Source: an uncultured Coriobacteriaceae bacterium (GTDB lineage Bacteria; Actinomycetota; Coriobacteriia; Coriobacteriales; Eggerthellaceae). From it: a stretch of DNA of 64,000 bases. The position numbers were made by a program, and so were the translations under genes. The notes beneath the pieces were generated by a model. It had not been told where the DNA came from and ran no database searches. It worked only from the letters and a program-made list of their open reading frames with translations. Shown here in pieces: positions 1 to 9,549 of the stretch (position 1 is its first letter; each line of letters starts with the position of its first letter). Location: positions 62,001 to 126,000 of the forward strand of contig CACXMZ010000004.1 of the NCBI GenBank assembly GCA_902768975.1. Direction: 5' to 3'.

Positions 1-381
1 AACCTGCACGTAGAATTTGCGTGTGCGTGGGCCGTCGAACTCGCAGAAATAAATGCCCTGCCAGGTACCCAACACCAGCTTGCCGCCGCTTATGGGGATA
101 AGCTCCGAAGTGCCCACGACGCTCGACTTCATATGTGCGTGGCTGTTGCCTTCCGCGTGCAGGAATTCCTCGCGGTTGGGGAAGGTGTCCGAAAGCGCCA
201 TCTTCAGGTCGTGTAATACGTCGGGGTCGGCATTTTCGTTGATGGTAATGGCGGCCGTGGTGTGGGGGCAATACACGCAGCACAGGCCTTCTTCCACGCC
301 CGCCGCCGCAACTGCTTCGCGCACCTGCGCCGTGATATTTACAAATTCAAAAGATTTGGTCTGTAATTCAAAGGTCTTCAT
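1..381 (-). CDS. YjbQ-family (UPF0047) protein, 3' end cut by window edge
   Basis: The reading frame runs leftward from an ATG at 381 and leaves the window before its stop, so about 127 residues are visible. A clear Shine-Dalgarno (GGAGGTT) lies just upstream. The family signature is present: HTTAAITINENADPDV near residues 41-56, a downstream Asn-Ser-His-Ala-His-Met-Lys segment, and LVLGTWQGIYFCEFDGPR near the visible end. This family forms small soluble trimers; some members have weak thiamine-phosphate synthase activity, but the physiological role is not settled. It is divergent from ispD, with about 97 bp between the start codons. Confidence 0.85.
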   Translation of the reverse strand, partial: MKTFELQTKSFEFVNITAQVREAVAAAGVEEGLCCVYCPHTTAAITINENADPDVLHDLKMALSDTFPNREEFLHAEGNSHAHMKSSVVGTSELIPISGGKLVLGTWQGIYFCEFDGPRTRKFYVQV

Positions 382-478
382 TTTTAACCTCCAATTCTGC
401 ATTTTATTATCCCACTTTTACCATTAAAACAGGCGTTTCTCCTGGTATTATGGAAAAAATGAAACGAAGGGGGTTGCC

Positions 479-1369
479 ATGGTGCAACAGAACGAAACAA
501 GCAAAACGGCTAACGCAGCTACTGCGGTTGAAGCATCTTCTGTTGCCACGCCACCCATCGACGCCACCGAAGTGGTCGTTCCGCCCGACCTTCTGGCGGA
601 AATCGACATCGACGCCATTACGCAAAACCTCGCAGGCCTTGAAGGCAAGGTGGACCCAAAGGCCAAGACGGCTGCTGTTATCTTGGCTGGTGGTTCAGGC
701 GAACGCTTCGGGCGCGACGGTGGCAAGCAACTCGTTGAAATTGCGGGCAAGCCCATGCTCACCTGGGCGGCGGAAGCCTTCGACGCGGTGGGCGACATTG
801 GCTTAATCGTGGTGGTGTGCCCCGAAGAACGCATGGACGAATACCTGGCTACGGCCATAGACCCGTTCCCCTTTGTAACGCCCGTTACTATGGCGCCTGC
901 GGGTAGTATCCGTCAGGAAAGTGCCTTTTCAGGCCTGGAATTTGTGCCGGAAACGTTTGAATTCGTGGTGGTGCACGACGGCGCGCGCCCCTTGGTGCGC
1001 CCCGCGCTTATCGAACATACCATCAATACGCTTAAGGGCAATATCGACGCCGACGGTGCCGTGGTGGCGCACCCGTCTATCGACACGCTGAAGGTGGTTG
1101 AAGACGGCGTTATCGTGGGTACACCCGACCGCACGGTGTTCTGGAATGCGCAAACGCCGCAGGTGTTCCGCGCAGGTATTCTGCGCCGTGCCCATGCCAG
1201 TGCTTTGTCCGACGGTTTCGTGGGTACCGACGACTCTTCGCTTATTGAACGCTTGGGCGGGCGCGTGCTGGTAGTGGAAGGCAAGCGCGACAACATCAAG
1301 CTTACTGTGCCGGAAGACTACTTGATGCTCGCTGCGGTTGTGCGCCGCGTGATGAAAGAAGAACAATAA
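479..1369 (+). CDS. ispD: 2-C-methyl-D-erythritol 4-phosphate cytidylyltransferase
   Basis: Third step of the MEP isoprenoid pathway: CTP plus MEP gives CDP-ME. The nucleotide-binding signature [20 protein letters not shown] starts near residue 63, and [13 protein letters not shown] and [10 protein letters not shown] follow as expected for IspD. At 296 aa it is longer than the usual ~230 aa because of a roughly 60-residue N-terminal extension rich in Ala, Thr and acidic residues that shows no recognised domain. The ATG at 479 has a good ribosome site (AAGGGGG). A TATTAT -10-like element lies at 446-451. The stop overlaps the ispF start (TAATG), so the two are translationally coupled. Confidence 0.95.
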   Translation: MVQQNETSKTANAATAVEASSVATPPIDATEVVVPPDLLAEIDIDAITQNLAGLEGKVDPKAKTAAVILAGGSGERFGRDGGKQLVEIAGKPMLTWAAEAFDAVGDIGLIVVVCPEERMDEYLATAIDPFPFVTPVTMAPAGSIRQESAFSGLEFVPETFEFVVVHDGARPLVRPALIEHTINTLKGNIDADGAVVAHPSIDTLKVVEDGVIVGTPDRTVFWNAQTPQVFRAGILRRAHASALSDGFVGTDDSSLIERLGGRVLVVEGKRDNIKLTVPEDYLMLAAVVRRVMKEEQ

Positions 1370-1863
1370 TGGCTGGTATTCAAGGTTTGCGCATAGGGCT
1401 TGGCTTCGACGTGCACGCGTTGGTTGAAGGCCGCGCGCTTATTATTGGTGGGGTGGAAATCCCTTACGAAAAGGGCTTGCTGGGTCATTCCGATGCGGAC
1501 GTGCTAGCCCATGCCGTGGCCGATGCCGTGCTGGGCGCCGCGCGTGCGGGCGACATTGGCAAGCTGTTCCCCGACACCGACCCTACCTTTAAGGACGCCA
1601 ATTCAATGAAGCTGTTGGCGGCTGCGGCTACCCATGTGCGCGACTTAGGTTTTGAAATCCTCGACATAGACAGCGTAGTAATGGCCCAGGCTCCGAAGCT
1701 GACGCCACATCGCGAAGCCATGCGCACGAACTTGGCGCAGGCCCTAGGCATTCCTGCGGCAAACGTGGGGGTTAAGGCCACGACAACTGAGCATCTGGGT
1801 TTTGAAGGGCGCGGCGAAGGCATTTCCGCGCAGGCCATTGCCCTGTTGACGACGAAAGATTAA
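1369..1863 (+). CDS. ispF: 2-C-methyl-D-erythritol 2,4-cyclodiphosphate synthase
   Basis: Fifth step of the MEP pathway: it cyclises CDP-ME 2-phosphate with release of CMP. At 164 aa it has the usual length. The zinc-site pattern GFDVHAL occurs near residue 13, followed by [32 protein letters not shown] and the C-terminal [18 protein letters not shown]. It overlaps ispD by one base, which makes an ispDF pair working on neighbouring steps. cysS follows 80 bp later with its own ribosome site. Confidence 0.97.
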   Translation: MAGIQGLRIGLGFDVHALVEGRALIIGGVEIPYEKGLLGHSDADVLAHAVADAVLGAARAGDIGKLFPDTDPTFKDANSMKLLAAAATHVRDLGFEILDIDSVVMAQAPKLTPHREAMRTNLAQALGIPAANVGVKATTTEHLGFEGRGEGISAQAIALLTTKD

Positions 1864-1943
1864 GCAGGGCTTGAAACACTCGGCACTGCGAGGGAATATT
1901 TGAAAAGACCGAAAGCATTTAGAAGACCAGGAAAGACAAAACG

Positions 1944-3470
1944 ATGATCCGAATTTACAACACGCGCACGCGCACCAAGGAAGATTTCGAGTCCAAAGAA
2001 TTGGGCAAGATTGGCATGTATGTGTGTGGTCCGACCGTGTACAACTATATCCATATTGGCAACGCGCGCACCTTTATCGTGTTTGACGTGGTGCGTCGTT
2101 ACCTGCAGTGGCGCGGCTTCGACGTGACCTTCGTGCAGAACATCACCGACGTCGACGACAAGATTATCAACAAGGCCAACGAAGAAGGGCGCAGTGCCGC
2201 TGAAGTGGCGCAGGACTACACGGCTGCCTTTATTGAAGACATGCATGCGGTGGGCGTGCTCGACCCCGACGTGCGCCCGAAGGCAACCGAAGAAATTCCT
2301 GCCATGATCGAACTGGTGCAAACGCTTATTGAACGTGGCCATGCTTATGAAGCGGAAGGCGACGTGTACTTTGCGGTGCGCAGCTTTGCGGACTATGGCG
2401 CGCTTTCAGGGCGTAATGTGGACGAAATGGAGTCGGGGCATCGTGAACTGCGTGCGGAAGGGCAGGGCCTGGAAGACCGCAAGCGTGACCCCTTGGACTT
2501 TGCGTTGTGGAAGGCGGCCAAGCCCGGTGAACCCGCGTGGGATTCGCCGTGGGGGCAGGGGCGTCCGGGCTGGCATATTGAATGTTCGGCCATGTCACGC
2601 AAGTATTTGGGCCTGCCGTTCGACATTCATGGCGGCGGCGCGGACTTGTGCTTCCCGCACCATGAAAACGAAATGGCGCAGAGCTGTGCGGCCTATGAAG
2701 AAGGCTTTGCGAATTACTGGATGCATTCCGGCATGCTACAAATTAAGAACGAAGCCACGGGTGAAACCGAAAAGATGTCCAAAAGCCTGGGCAACTTCCT
2801 GCTGCTACGCGACGTGCTGAACGAAGTGCCGGCAAGCGTGCTGCGCATGTTGTGCGTGCAGACGCATTACCGCAGCCCCATGGAGTTTTCGCCCGAGCGC
2901 CTTGAAGAAGCCCGTGCGGCTTTGGAACGCATTGAAAACCTGGTGGCCCGCATCGACTGGGCTTGCGAAAACGCCCAGGACATCCCTTCGCCTTTCGAAG
3001 GAGCTGCCGAAGGTGGCGCCCTGGCTGCCCTGGTGCGCGAAACGCGCAACGACTTCGTGGCAACCATGGACGACGACTTCAATACCGCAGGTGGCTTGGG
3101 TGTTGTCTTTGGTTTCGTGAACCAGATGAACACGGAACTGGGCGACAAGACCGTTTCTGTTTCCGACGTGCCTTTCCTGCAGGAAGTGCGCGCCTTTGTG
3201 TGTGAGCTTATGCAGATTTTTGGCGTGGAAGTGGGCAGCGGTGCACAGGCTGCGGTGGCTTACCCCGCTGAAGTGGTGGACCTGGCGCGCGACCTGGCGG
3301 GCTTTGCGGGCGGCAGCGCAGAAGAAGCGGTGGAGGCCCTGCTGGCAGCCCGTGCAGAAGCTCGCGCGGCCAAGGACTTTGCAAAGGCAGACGCTGTGCG
3401 CGATGGCCTGACAGGCCTGGGCTTCACGATTGAAGACACGCCCCAGGGTGCTCGTGTTACGTTCGGCTAA
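1944..3470 (+). CDS. cysS: Cysteine--tRNA ligase
   Basis: Charges tRNA-Cys. This is a class I synthetase with the family signatures: MYVCGPTVYNYIHIGNARTF (HIGN as the HIGH motif, near residues 25-44), GGGADLCFPHHENE with zinc-binding and active-site residues, and KMSKSLGNF (KMSKS near residue 277). The length of 508 aa is somewhat above the common ~465 aa. The C-terminal helical part contains an Ala/Glu-rich stretch and ends in the DALR-type domain. It lies in the common ispD-ispF-cysS order. Its stop overlaps the convergent larE stop by 4 bp. Confidence 0.97.
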   Translation: MIRIYNTRTRTKEDFESKELGKIGMYVCGPTVYNYIHIGNARTFIVFDVVRRYLQWRGFDVTFVQNITDVDDKIINKANEEGRSAAEVAQDYTAAFIEDMHAVGVLDPDVRPKATEEIPAMIELVQTLIERGHAYEAEGDVYFAVRSFADYGALSGRNVDEMESGHRELRAEGQGLEDRKRDPLDFALWKAAKPGEPAWDSPWGQGRPGWHIECSAMSRKYLGLPFDIHGGGADLCFPHHENEMAQSCAAYEEGFANYWMHSGMLQIKNEATGETEKMSKSLGNFLLLRDVLNEVPASVLRMLCVQTHYRSPMEFSPERLEEARAALERIENLVARIDWACENAQDIPSPFEGAAEGGALAALVRETRNDFVATMDDDFNTAGGLGVVFGFVNQMNTELGDKTVSVSDVPFLQEVRAFVCELMQIFGVEVGSGAQAAVAYPAEVVDLARDLAGFAGGSAEEAVEALLAARAEARAAKDFAKADAVRDGLTGLGFTIEDTPQGARVTFG

Positions 3471-4276
3471 AGTTTATTCATGGAACCCGTGCGGTAACCA
3501 CGCAAATCGAGCGTGGCGGAATCCAGGCCGCAGGCTTCAAATCCAGCTACGATGTGCTCGCAGTTTTCAAGCACCAACCCAAAGTCTTCGGGCTTGGTTT
3601 CGATGCGTCCTTCGCTTCCATTAAGGCGGACGCGTACCACAGAAAGCCCCAGGTCAAGCAGGATTTGTTCAGCGGCATCAATCGTTGCAAGCTTTTCAGG
3701 CGTAATGGTTTCGCCATAAGGAATGCGCGTGGCTAGGCAGGCAAAGCTTTGTTTGGTAGCGGTGGGAAGGCCCATGGCGGCGGACGCGTCGCGGATGTCT
3801 TGCTTGGAAAAGCCGCATTCAACCAGCGGGCTTTGGATACCCAGTTCCTGGAGTGCCTTATGCCCGGGGCGGTAGTCGCTTAAATCGTCGGTATTGGAAC
3901 CGTCCACCACGATGTCAAAACCTTCGGCATGGGCTTTTTCGCAGATGCTTTCAAACAAGCTGCGTTTGCAGATATAGCAACGCTCGGGTGGGTTTTCAGC
4001 AAAGCCGTTCACGCTGAATTGGTCGGCATCGAAGACTATCTGACGAATGCCTCGCTGCGCGCAAAAATCGAGCGCTTCGGCATGTTCTCGAGCGGGGAAG
4101 ACGGGGCTTTGGGCCGTTATAGCAAGGGCATTGTTTCCCAATACTTCATGGGCAACTGCCAATAAAAAGGTGGAATCGACGCCTGCTGAAAAAGCCACGG
4201 CGACCTTTTTATAAGACCGCAGCGTTTCCTGCAGAGCTTCAAGTTTTTCTTCCCAGCTGTGTTCTGGCATTGCCAA
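3467..4276 (-). CDS. larE: LarE-family ATP-dependent sacrificial sulfur transferase
   Basis: PP-loop ATPase of the LarE family. In lactate racemase systems LarE donates sulfur from its own cysteine to the nickel-pincer cofactor precursor. The PP-loop AFSAGVDSTFLLAV is near residues 28-41. Cysteine motifs RCYICKRSLF and SFACLATRIPYGE match the family, and the latter contains the candidate sacrificial cysteine. The length of 269 aa is normal. No larA, larB or larC is in the window, so its substrate here is unknown. It is convergent with cysS, the stop codons sharing bases 3467-3470. Confidence 0.85.
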   Translation of the reverse strand: MAMPEHSWEEKLEALQETLRSYKKVAVAFSAGVDSTFLLAVAHEVLGNNALAITAQSPVFPAREHAEALDFCAQRGIRQIVFDADQFSVNGFAENPPERCYICKRSLFESICEKAHAEGFDIVVDGSNTDDLSDYRPGHKALQELGIQSPLVECGFSKQDIRDASAAMGLPTATKQSFACLATRIPYGETITPEKLATIDAAEQILLDLGLSVVRVRLNGSEGRIETKPEDFGLVLENCEHIVAGFEACGLDSATLDLRGYRTGSMNKL

Positions 4277-4517
4277 CCTTTCTCATTCGTTTTCATTCTA
4301 CCGCGAAAAATGCGGAGGAACTGTGAAAGGCGCCATTTTAGACGAGTGCCCAAAAATGCGGCTTCTGACCTGGTGTGAGACATTTTTGAGACCTTTTTGC
4401 TGAGCTTTTGTTGAGATTTCTGCGGACATATTGGTGACCTTTTCGAGACCTTTTTGATGAGCTTTCTGAGACCTTCGCCTGCCAAGATAGGACGCATAAC
4501 AGTCAGGCAGGTGGGAG
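4277..4517. repeat. Intergenic region with direct repeats upstream of the Tad locus
   Basis: This 241-bp gap separates larE (divergent) from cpaB. It contains two copies of GAGACCTTTTTG(C/A)TGAGCTTT, at 4388-4408 and 4445-4465, plus several weaker GAGAC/GTGACC-T(4-5) half copies between about 4376 and 4475. The T-rich pattern differs from the surrounding coding sequence. It could be a set of regulator sites or a curved upstream region for the pilus operon. No confident -35/-10 pair was assigned. Confidence 0.5.
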
Positions 4518-5147
4518 ATGAAAAAACGAAGCACAGTTATTGCTGCATTGCTTTGCGGGCTTGTATGCGCCGGTTCGGTGTTTATGTACATCGGCCAGTT
4601 GGAAGCCCAGGCTGAAGCGCAACGAAGCGAAGCCCTTGCCCGTTATGGGGGCGACCAAGTTGAAGTGTGTGTAGCTACGCGCACGATTGCAGCGGGTGAA
4701 GTGGTGGACGCCGCGAATGCAAGCACGCGCTTGTGGCTTGTGGACCTACTTCCCGAAGAACCCGTCACGAGCCTGGCTGAGGTTGCGGGCATGCAAGCAA
4801 CTTCTTCCATTGTTGCTGGGGAAGTGCTCAGTCATGCCCGCTTTGCCGAATCGGGTGAATATGTGGCCGTGCCAAAGGGGCTCCAGGCCCTGGGCGTTGA
4901 ACTGGGAAGCGCCCAGGCCGTGGGTGGGGCCGTGGTAGCCGGCGACATTGTGGACGTGTATGCAACAGGGGCAAGTGGTGCAGCGCTTTTGGCGAACAAC
5001 GTCTTAGTTGCTGCTATGGCCGAATTGGCTTCAGGCCGTTTCGCCGTGACTTTGGCTCTTGCTCCTGAACAAGTGGAAGAAGTAATAGCAACAACGCAGA
5101 CAGCAAACCTGTATCTAACGCTGCCTGCACGAGGGGAAGGTGACTAG
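4518..5147 (+). CDS. cpaB: Flp pilus assembly protein CpaB/RcpC
   Basis: 209 aa. An N-terminal membrane segment (about residues 5-28) is followed by an SAF-type domain (about 52-115, containing ATRTIAAGEVVDAANAS and SIVAGEVLSHARF) and a RcpC/CpaB domain (GGAVVAGDIVDVYATG). These proteins are periplasmic or extracytoplasmic parts of Tad pilus machines. It is the first gene of the operon: a 241-bp gap precedes it and tadZ follows after 1 bp. The ribosome site GGTGGGA lies 5-11 bases before the ATG. Confidence 0.85.
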   Translation: MKKRSTVIAALLCGLVCAGSVFMYIGQLEAQAEAQRSEALARYGGDQVEVCVATRTIAAGEVVDAANASTRLWLVDLLPEEPVTSLAEVAGMQATSSIVAGEVLSHARFAESGEYVAVPKGLQALGVELGSAQAVGGAVVAGDIVDVYATGASGAALLANNVLVAAMAELASGRFAVTLALAPEQVEEVIATTQTANLYLTLPARGEGD

Positions 5148-5148
5148 T

Positions 5149-6369
5149 ATGCCAAGTGTGATGCTTTGCGCGGACTCAACGAGTATTAAGTACCCAGAAT
5201 GCTTAGGGCTAGAAGCGGAAGCGCTTGTTTCCCAAGAGTGGCTTCGCGTGTTTTCTGGGGCACAAGAAACGCGGGTTAAGGTGCTCGAGTCGCGGCCCGA
5301 CGAAATTTGGGTTGCAGGGAGCGACGAAGTCGACGCTATTAATCTTGCGGCCGCACTCAAGCAGGACAACAAGGAACAAAAGGTGTGCTTGCTAGCTTTC
5401 CAAGGGAATGGGTCGCTTCTGAGCCGCGCACAAGCAGCGCATATCGACGAAGTGTGGGACAAACAAACCTTCCTGGAACATTATCGGCAAGCGAAGGCGG
5501 CACATTGCAGAATTGAACCCATTGAAGATCTCCGAAAGAACACCGGAGGTTTTGTTCCTGCTGCACAAAAGGCTGAACGTGGTTATGTGCTTTCAATTCT
5601 GGGAGCTGGTGGTGGCGTTGGCAAAAGCAGCGTTGCCGTTATTGCCGCCTATCTTTCGCAAAGCAAGGGTTACCGCACGGCCTTGGTAGACGCAGACCTT
5701 CAATTTGGCGACATCCAGTACCTTACGGGTAGGGAAGACACGCTGCCTATAGACGAAGCGCTTTCAACTCCAGGCCGCTTGGACGCCTTGGAAAGTCGTG
5801 GGCGCCAGCCTGCTATTCTTTCGGCCCCTACGCACCTTGAACGGTCCGAAGAACTTGCACAGAGCATGCCGGAGCTTATTAGTAAGCTGCGCGAACGCTT
5901 CGATGTGGTAATAGTAAACACGTCGCCTACCTGGGCAGACTTTCATCTGCACCTGTTGGAAACTGGAAGCAACGCCCTGTTCTTAATCGATCAGAGGCCT
6001 TCCTCAATTCGTTCTTGCAAGCACGCTCTTCAGCTGTGCGCTCGCTGTGGCATAGCGACGCAACCTATAGTCTTTGCGCTTAATAGGTGTTCGCGGCAGT
6101 CGCTGTTTTCTTCTATCGACGTGACCTGTGCGCTTAAGGGCGCCCATGTGGTCGAACTAGCGGAAGGTGGGCGAGACGTTGAAGAACTGCTTGGCACGGG
6201 CGCTCCGCTTGAACTTATCGACTCGGGGAACGCGCTGTGCCAAAGCATCGCACGTGTCTTGGCGGACCTTCTGCCCAAACAGCAGGGTGAAGCAGCTCCC
6301 GTTGTTGCCATGCCTTCGCGCAAGCGTCTTCGTTTTGGAACGCGGAGAAAGAAGGCGGCATGTCTTTAA
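5149..6369 (+). CDS. tadZ: TadZ/CpaE-like pilus-localising ATPase
   Basis: 406 aa from the ATG at 5149, preferred because GAGGGGAAGG (5131-5140) is well placed for it; a GTG at 5140 is possible. The N-terminal ~140 residues look like the atypical receiver domain of CpaE. They are followed by a MinD/ParA-type ATPase with a deviant P-loop, ILGAGGGVGKSSVAVIAAYL, and the switch LVDADLQFGDIQYL. TadZ proteins mark the cell site where the Tad machine is built. It overlaps tadA by 10 bp. Confidence 0.85.
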   Translation: MPSVMLCADSTSIKYPECLGLEAEALVSQEWLRVFSGAQETRVKVLESRPDEIWVAGSDEVDAINLAAALKQDNKEQKVCLLAFQGNGSLLSRAQAAHIDEVWDKQTFLEHYRQAKAAHCRIEPIEDLRKNTGGFVPAAQKAERGYVLSILGAGGGVGKSSVAVIAAYLSQSKGYRTALVDADLQFGDIQYLTGREDTLPIDEALSTPGRLDALESRGRQPAILSAPTHLERSEELAQSMPELISKLRERFDVVIVNTSPTWADFHLHLLETGSNALFLIDQRPSSIRSCKHALQLCARCGIATQPIVFALNRCSRQSLFSSIDVTCALKGAHVVELAEGGRDVEELLGTGAPLELIDSGNALCQSIARVLADLLPKQQGEAAPVVAMPSRKRLRFGTRRKKAACL

Positions 6370-7685
6370 TGGAGCGCGTCCAGGCGGCGGGTGCTGGGCA
6401 AGTAAGCAAACAGAGCAATAATGACTTTCAGGAGCTCAAGCAGCGTATTGCGGCAATCTTACCCCCGCAGCATTTAGCGCAGCTTGCAAGTGAAAATCCC
6501 AAACAGGCCGAAAACGAGATTCGAAATGCTTGTGAGCAGCTTTTTCAAGAAAGCCCCTGGCTTGCTACCCAGAACCAGTCGCCTGGCGTTCTCGCAGAAG
6601 CTTTAATACACGAAGTGTTTGGCCTTGGCCCTTTGGAACCGTATTTGGCTGACGACTTCATCACTGAAATCATGGTCAACGGCACCCATTCTTTTTATGT
6701 TGAACGCGATGGCAAAAACTGTGCGTTACCTGTACCTTTTGCCAGCGACGAAGCAATCCGGACGCTTATCGATAGAATCTTGGGGCCCTTGGGGCGGCGT
6801 GTGGACGAGTCATCGCCCATGGTGGATGCGCGCCTTATGTCGGGGCATCGCGTGAACGCGGTGATTCCGCCCATTTCACCCGACGGGCCCGTGCTTACCA
6901 TCCGTAAGTTTTCGCGAAGAGTGTATTCTTTGGCGGACCTCGAAGCAAAGGGAAGCCTGGACACCTGCATGCGCAAGCTGCTCACCTGGGCGGTGTTGGC
7001 GCGAAAGAATATCGCTGTTTCTGGGGGGACCGGGTCGGGCAAAACGACGCTCTTAAATGCGCTTTCTTGCGAAATAAGCCACGAAGAACGAATCCTTACC
7101 ATAGAAGATTCCGCAGAGTTGCGCTTTTTGTCTCACCCCCATGTGGTGCGTTTGGAAGCCCGTGCTGAAAACGCAGAAGGCAAGGGCGAGGTTACTATCC
7201 GCAAGCTTGTTAAAAATGCTTTACGTATGAGGCCCGACCGCATAATCGTAGGTGAAGTGCGTGGTGAAGAAGCCCTCGACATGCTTTCAGCCATGAATAC
7301 GGGCCACGATGGTTCGCTCACTACGCTCCATTCAAATTCTCCGTCCGACGCGGTGGTGCGCCTGGCGACTATGGTTCGCTTTGCGGCCGACTTGCCGCTC
7401 GACGCCATAGAGGCCCAGATTGGTGGTGCACTTGACCTGATTATTCAGATTAGCCGTTACCGCGACGGAAGCCGACGCATTAGCCACATCTGCGAAATTG
7501 AATTCGACTACGAGGCGCGCGCGTGCTGCATCAAGCCTTTGTTTGTGCGCGAAAACATAAGTGCGCCAGGCGAATGGTTTGCGGCGCCCTATTGGTTAAG
7601 CGTCGCCCAAGAAGACGGAATCATCACTGCCGAGGAGGTGCAAACATGGTTGCAGGCAACGTGCTTATTGCCGCCAGCTGCTTAA
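6360..7685 (+). CDS. tadA: Tad pilus assembly ATPase TadA/CpaF
   Basis: 441-aa secretion ATPase of the VirB11/GspE superfamily that powers pilus assembly from the cytoplasm. Visible features are an N-terminal helical part, a linker domain (EIMVNGTHSFYVERDGK), Walker A SGGTGSGKTTLLNALSCE near residue 220, an Asp/Glu box (ERILTIEDSAELRF) and the Walker B region RIIVGEVRGEEALDML, followed by HDGSLTTLHSNSP. All catalytic motifs are intact. The end overlaps tadB. Confidence 0.95.
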   Translation: MSLMERVQAAGAGQVSKQSNNDFQELKQRIAAILPPQHLAQLASENPKQAENEIRNACEQLFQESPWLATQNQSPGVLAEALIHEVFGLGPLEPYLADDFITEIMVNGTHSFYVERDGKNCALPVPFASDEAIRTLIDRILGPLGRRVDESSPMVDARLMSGHRVNAVIPPISPDGPVLTIRKFSRRVYSLADLEAKGSLDTCMRKLLTWAVLARKNIAVSGGTGSGKTTLLNALSCEISHEERILTIEDSAELRFLSHPHVVRLEARAENAEGKGEVTIRKLVKNALRMRPDRIIVGEVRGEEALDMLSAMNTGHDGSLTTLHSNSPSDAVVRLATMVRFAADLPLDAIEAQIGGALDLIIQISRYRDGSRRISHICEIEFDYEARACCIKPLFVRENISAPGEWFAAPYWLSVAQEDGIITAEEVQTWLQATCLLPPAA

Positions 7686-8611
7686 GCGCTTTCCTCGGTG
7701 CATTCATCGTGCTTGTACAGGGCTTCGATGCCCTGCATACCCAGTTTCGTTTCCAGCGGCTTCAACAAAGGCTGGGCGGTGGCTTACATCTACGAGTGCT
7801 CCAAACGGGCATCACTTGCTTTGAACCGCTTACGCGCAAGCTCTTGGGCATGCCTCGAGTTCAGCACTACTGCCAGCGCTTGTGCCTTGCTTTTGAACAG
7901 CGGAGTCTCTTAGCGCAGCCCCGAGGCATTCTTTCAGTAGAACTTCTTTTCTGCATGGTTTTGCTTATAGGCGGTGCTCTGTTCAAGCGAATAGCCTTGG
8001 GCTTTTTGGCAGCAGTGGCCTTCGTGTATTTCATGGGCACCTGGGCCGACCATGTTCAGGAATTGCGCGCCCAACGCATGCGCGACGCCCTGCCCGACGC
8101 CCTTTCGGCAATGAGCAGTTGTTTTGGTGCAGGCTTTACCCTCCAGCAAACCTTTTCGCATCTTGAACAGGAACTACGTGGTCCGCTCGCCCAATTATTT
8201 GGCAGAGCGGCACGGGCCCTCAAGACAGGATCTTCGCCCCAGCAGGCGCTTGCCCGTATCCGAAAGGAAGGGGGCATTGCTGAGCTGTCGTTTGTTTCGG
8301 TGGCGCTTGCCGTCCAGCATCAGACGGGTGGAAGCATGCAACGCGTGCTCGACGCCACGCGCGAATCTTTAAAGGAAGAACTTGAACTTGCTCAGAGCCT
8401 TCGCGTGCATACGGCGCAAGCGAAACTTTCCGCGCGGGTAGTGGTGGGGGTAACGGTAGGTCTCGTGGCTGCAATGATGCTTATTTCGCGTGACTTCCTG
8501 CAGCCTTTTTTTGAAAGCAGCGCTGGTTTTGCCTTGCTCGTGCTTGCCCTTGCCATGCAAGTAATAGGCATAGTTGCCGTGCGCCGCCTGCTGAATGTGG
8601 AGCTTGGTTAG
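7646..8611 (+). CDS. tadB: Tad pilus inner-membrane platform protein TadB
   Basis: 321 aa of the T2SSF (GspF-like) type. The start was set at the ATG at 7646 because GAGGAGG (7632-7638) sits in front of it; the open frame extends further upstream inside tadA. Hydrophobic segments occur at the N-terminus (VLIAASCLSAFLGAFIVLVQ), in the middle (two adjacent spans around residues 90-135) and at the C-terminus. The central cytoplasmic domain has RDALPDALSAMSSCFGAGFT and QHQTGGSMQRVLDATRESLK. It acts with TadC as the membrane platform for TadA. Confidence 0.9.
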   Translation: MVAGNVLIAASCLSAFLGAFIVLVQGFDALHTQFRFQRLQQRLGGGLHLRVLQTGITCFEPLTRKLLGMPRVQHYCQRLCLAFEQRSLLAQPRGILSVELLFCMVLLIGGALFKRIALGFLAAVAFVYFMGTWADHVQELRAQRMRDALPDALSAMSSCFGAGFTLQQTFSHLEQELRGPLAQLFGRAARALKTGSSPQQALARIRKEGGIAELSFVSVALAVQHQTGGSMQRVLDATRESLKEELELAQSLRVHTAQAKLSARVVVGVTVGLVAAMMLISRDFLQPFFESSAGFALLVLALAMQVIGIVAVRRLLNVELG

Positions 8612-8612
8612 C

Positions 8613-9536
8613 ATGGCGCTGGGGTATTCAACAATAGCTTGGATCAGCGGCCTTTTCTGCGGCTTGTTTGGCAGCCTTGCGGCTATGAGCTACCGCTTGC
8701 AAAACCAGAGGCAAAAAGCCTTGAAGCAGAGTTGGCAAGGGCTCGTTCCCCGTAAGCAGAACAGTGCGAGTTTGGCGGAAACCGTGCTTTCCCAGCTTGT
8801 TCGTTACGACATGGTGCATGCTTCCCATAATAGTTTGCCAGGGTCGCAGAAGGTCAGTCGCAAAGACGTGCGCCTCACTAAACAAATACAGCAGGCAGGT
8901 CTTGGTGAACTATCTTTGCCCAATGTGCGCACCTGGCGTCTTCGCAATGCCTGGTTGGGGGCAGTTATAGGGGGAATCCTCGGTCTGCTTTTGAGCACAC
9001 CTTTGGCAATCATAGCAACCTGCGCTGGTTTTTTGCTTGGGTGGGCAAGCCTTGCTTGGGCTTTGCAGAATAGTATTGCCCAGCGGAGTCATGCCCTTGA
9101 AAAGCATCTTTCTGAAGCCATAGAGGTCATGTGCTTGGGTCTGCGCGCCGGTCTTTCATTTGAACGTTCGCTCGAACTATATAGTTCAAATTTCCCGAGC
9201 CAATTAAGCGCTGAACTGAATAGCGCGCAGCAAATGTGGCATACCGGCCTCCTCACGCGTGAAGATGCTTTACGCAACCTTGCCCAGAGCTACGACTCGG
9301 TCCTGCTCGGACGCATGGTTGAAAGCATAGTGCGCTCCTTGCGCTTTGGTTCGCCTTTGGCAAATAGTCTCGAAGACCTTGCCCGCGAAGCACGTAAAGC
9401 TCACAGGGCTCGTGTCGAAGAAAAAGTTATGAAAGCTCCCGTGAAAATGATGCTGCCGGTTGGCCTGCTTATTTTGCCTTCCATGCTGCTGTTAGTCATG
9501 GGGCCTATCATGCTCGATTTACTCACAGGGTTTTAG
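8613..9536 (+). CDS. tadC: Tad pilus inner-membrane platform protein TadC
   Basis: 307 aa with a T2SSF domain, the partner of TadB. The ATG at 8613 follows the tadB stop by one base and has GGAG (8599-8602) about 10 bases upstream; an ATG at 8595 that overlaps tadB is the alternative and adds six residues. The N-terminal membrane span, two spans around residues 110-150 and the C-terminal hydrophobic tail (LPVGLLILPSMLLLVMGPIM) fit the family. The cytoplasmic signature HLSEAIEVMCLGLRAGLSFE is clear. Confidence 0.88.
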   Translation: MALGYSTIAWISGLFCGLFGSLAAMSYRLQNQRQKALKQSWQGLVPRKQNSASLAETVLSQLVRYDMVHASHNSLPGSQKVSRKDVRLTKQIQQAGLGELSLPNVRTWRLRNAWLGAVIGGILGLLLSTPLAIIATCAGFLLGWASLAWALQNSIAQRSHALEKHLSEAIEVMCLGLRAGLSFERSLELYSSNFPSQLSAELNSAQQMWHTGLLTREDALRNLAQSYDSVLLGRMVESIVRSLRFGSPLANSLEDLAREARKAHRARVEEKVMKAPVKMMLPVGLLILPSMLLLVMGPIMLDLLTGF

Positions 9537-9549
9537 AAAGGAGTGAGCA

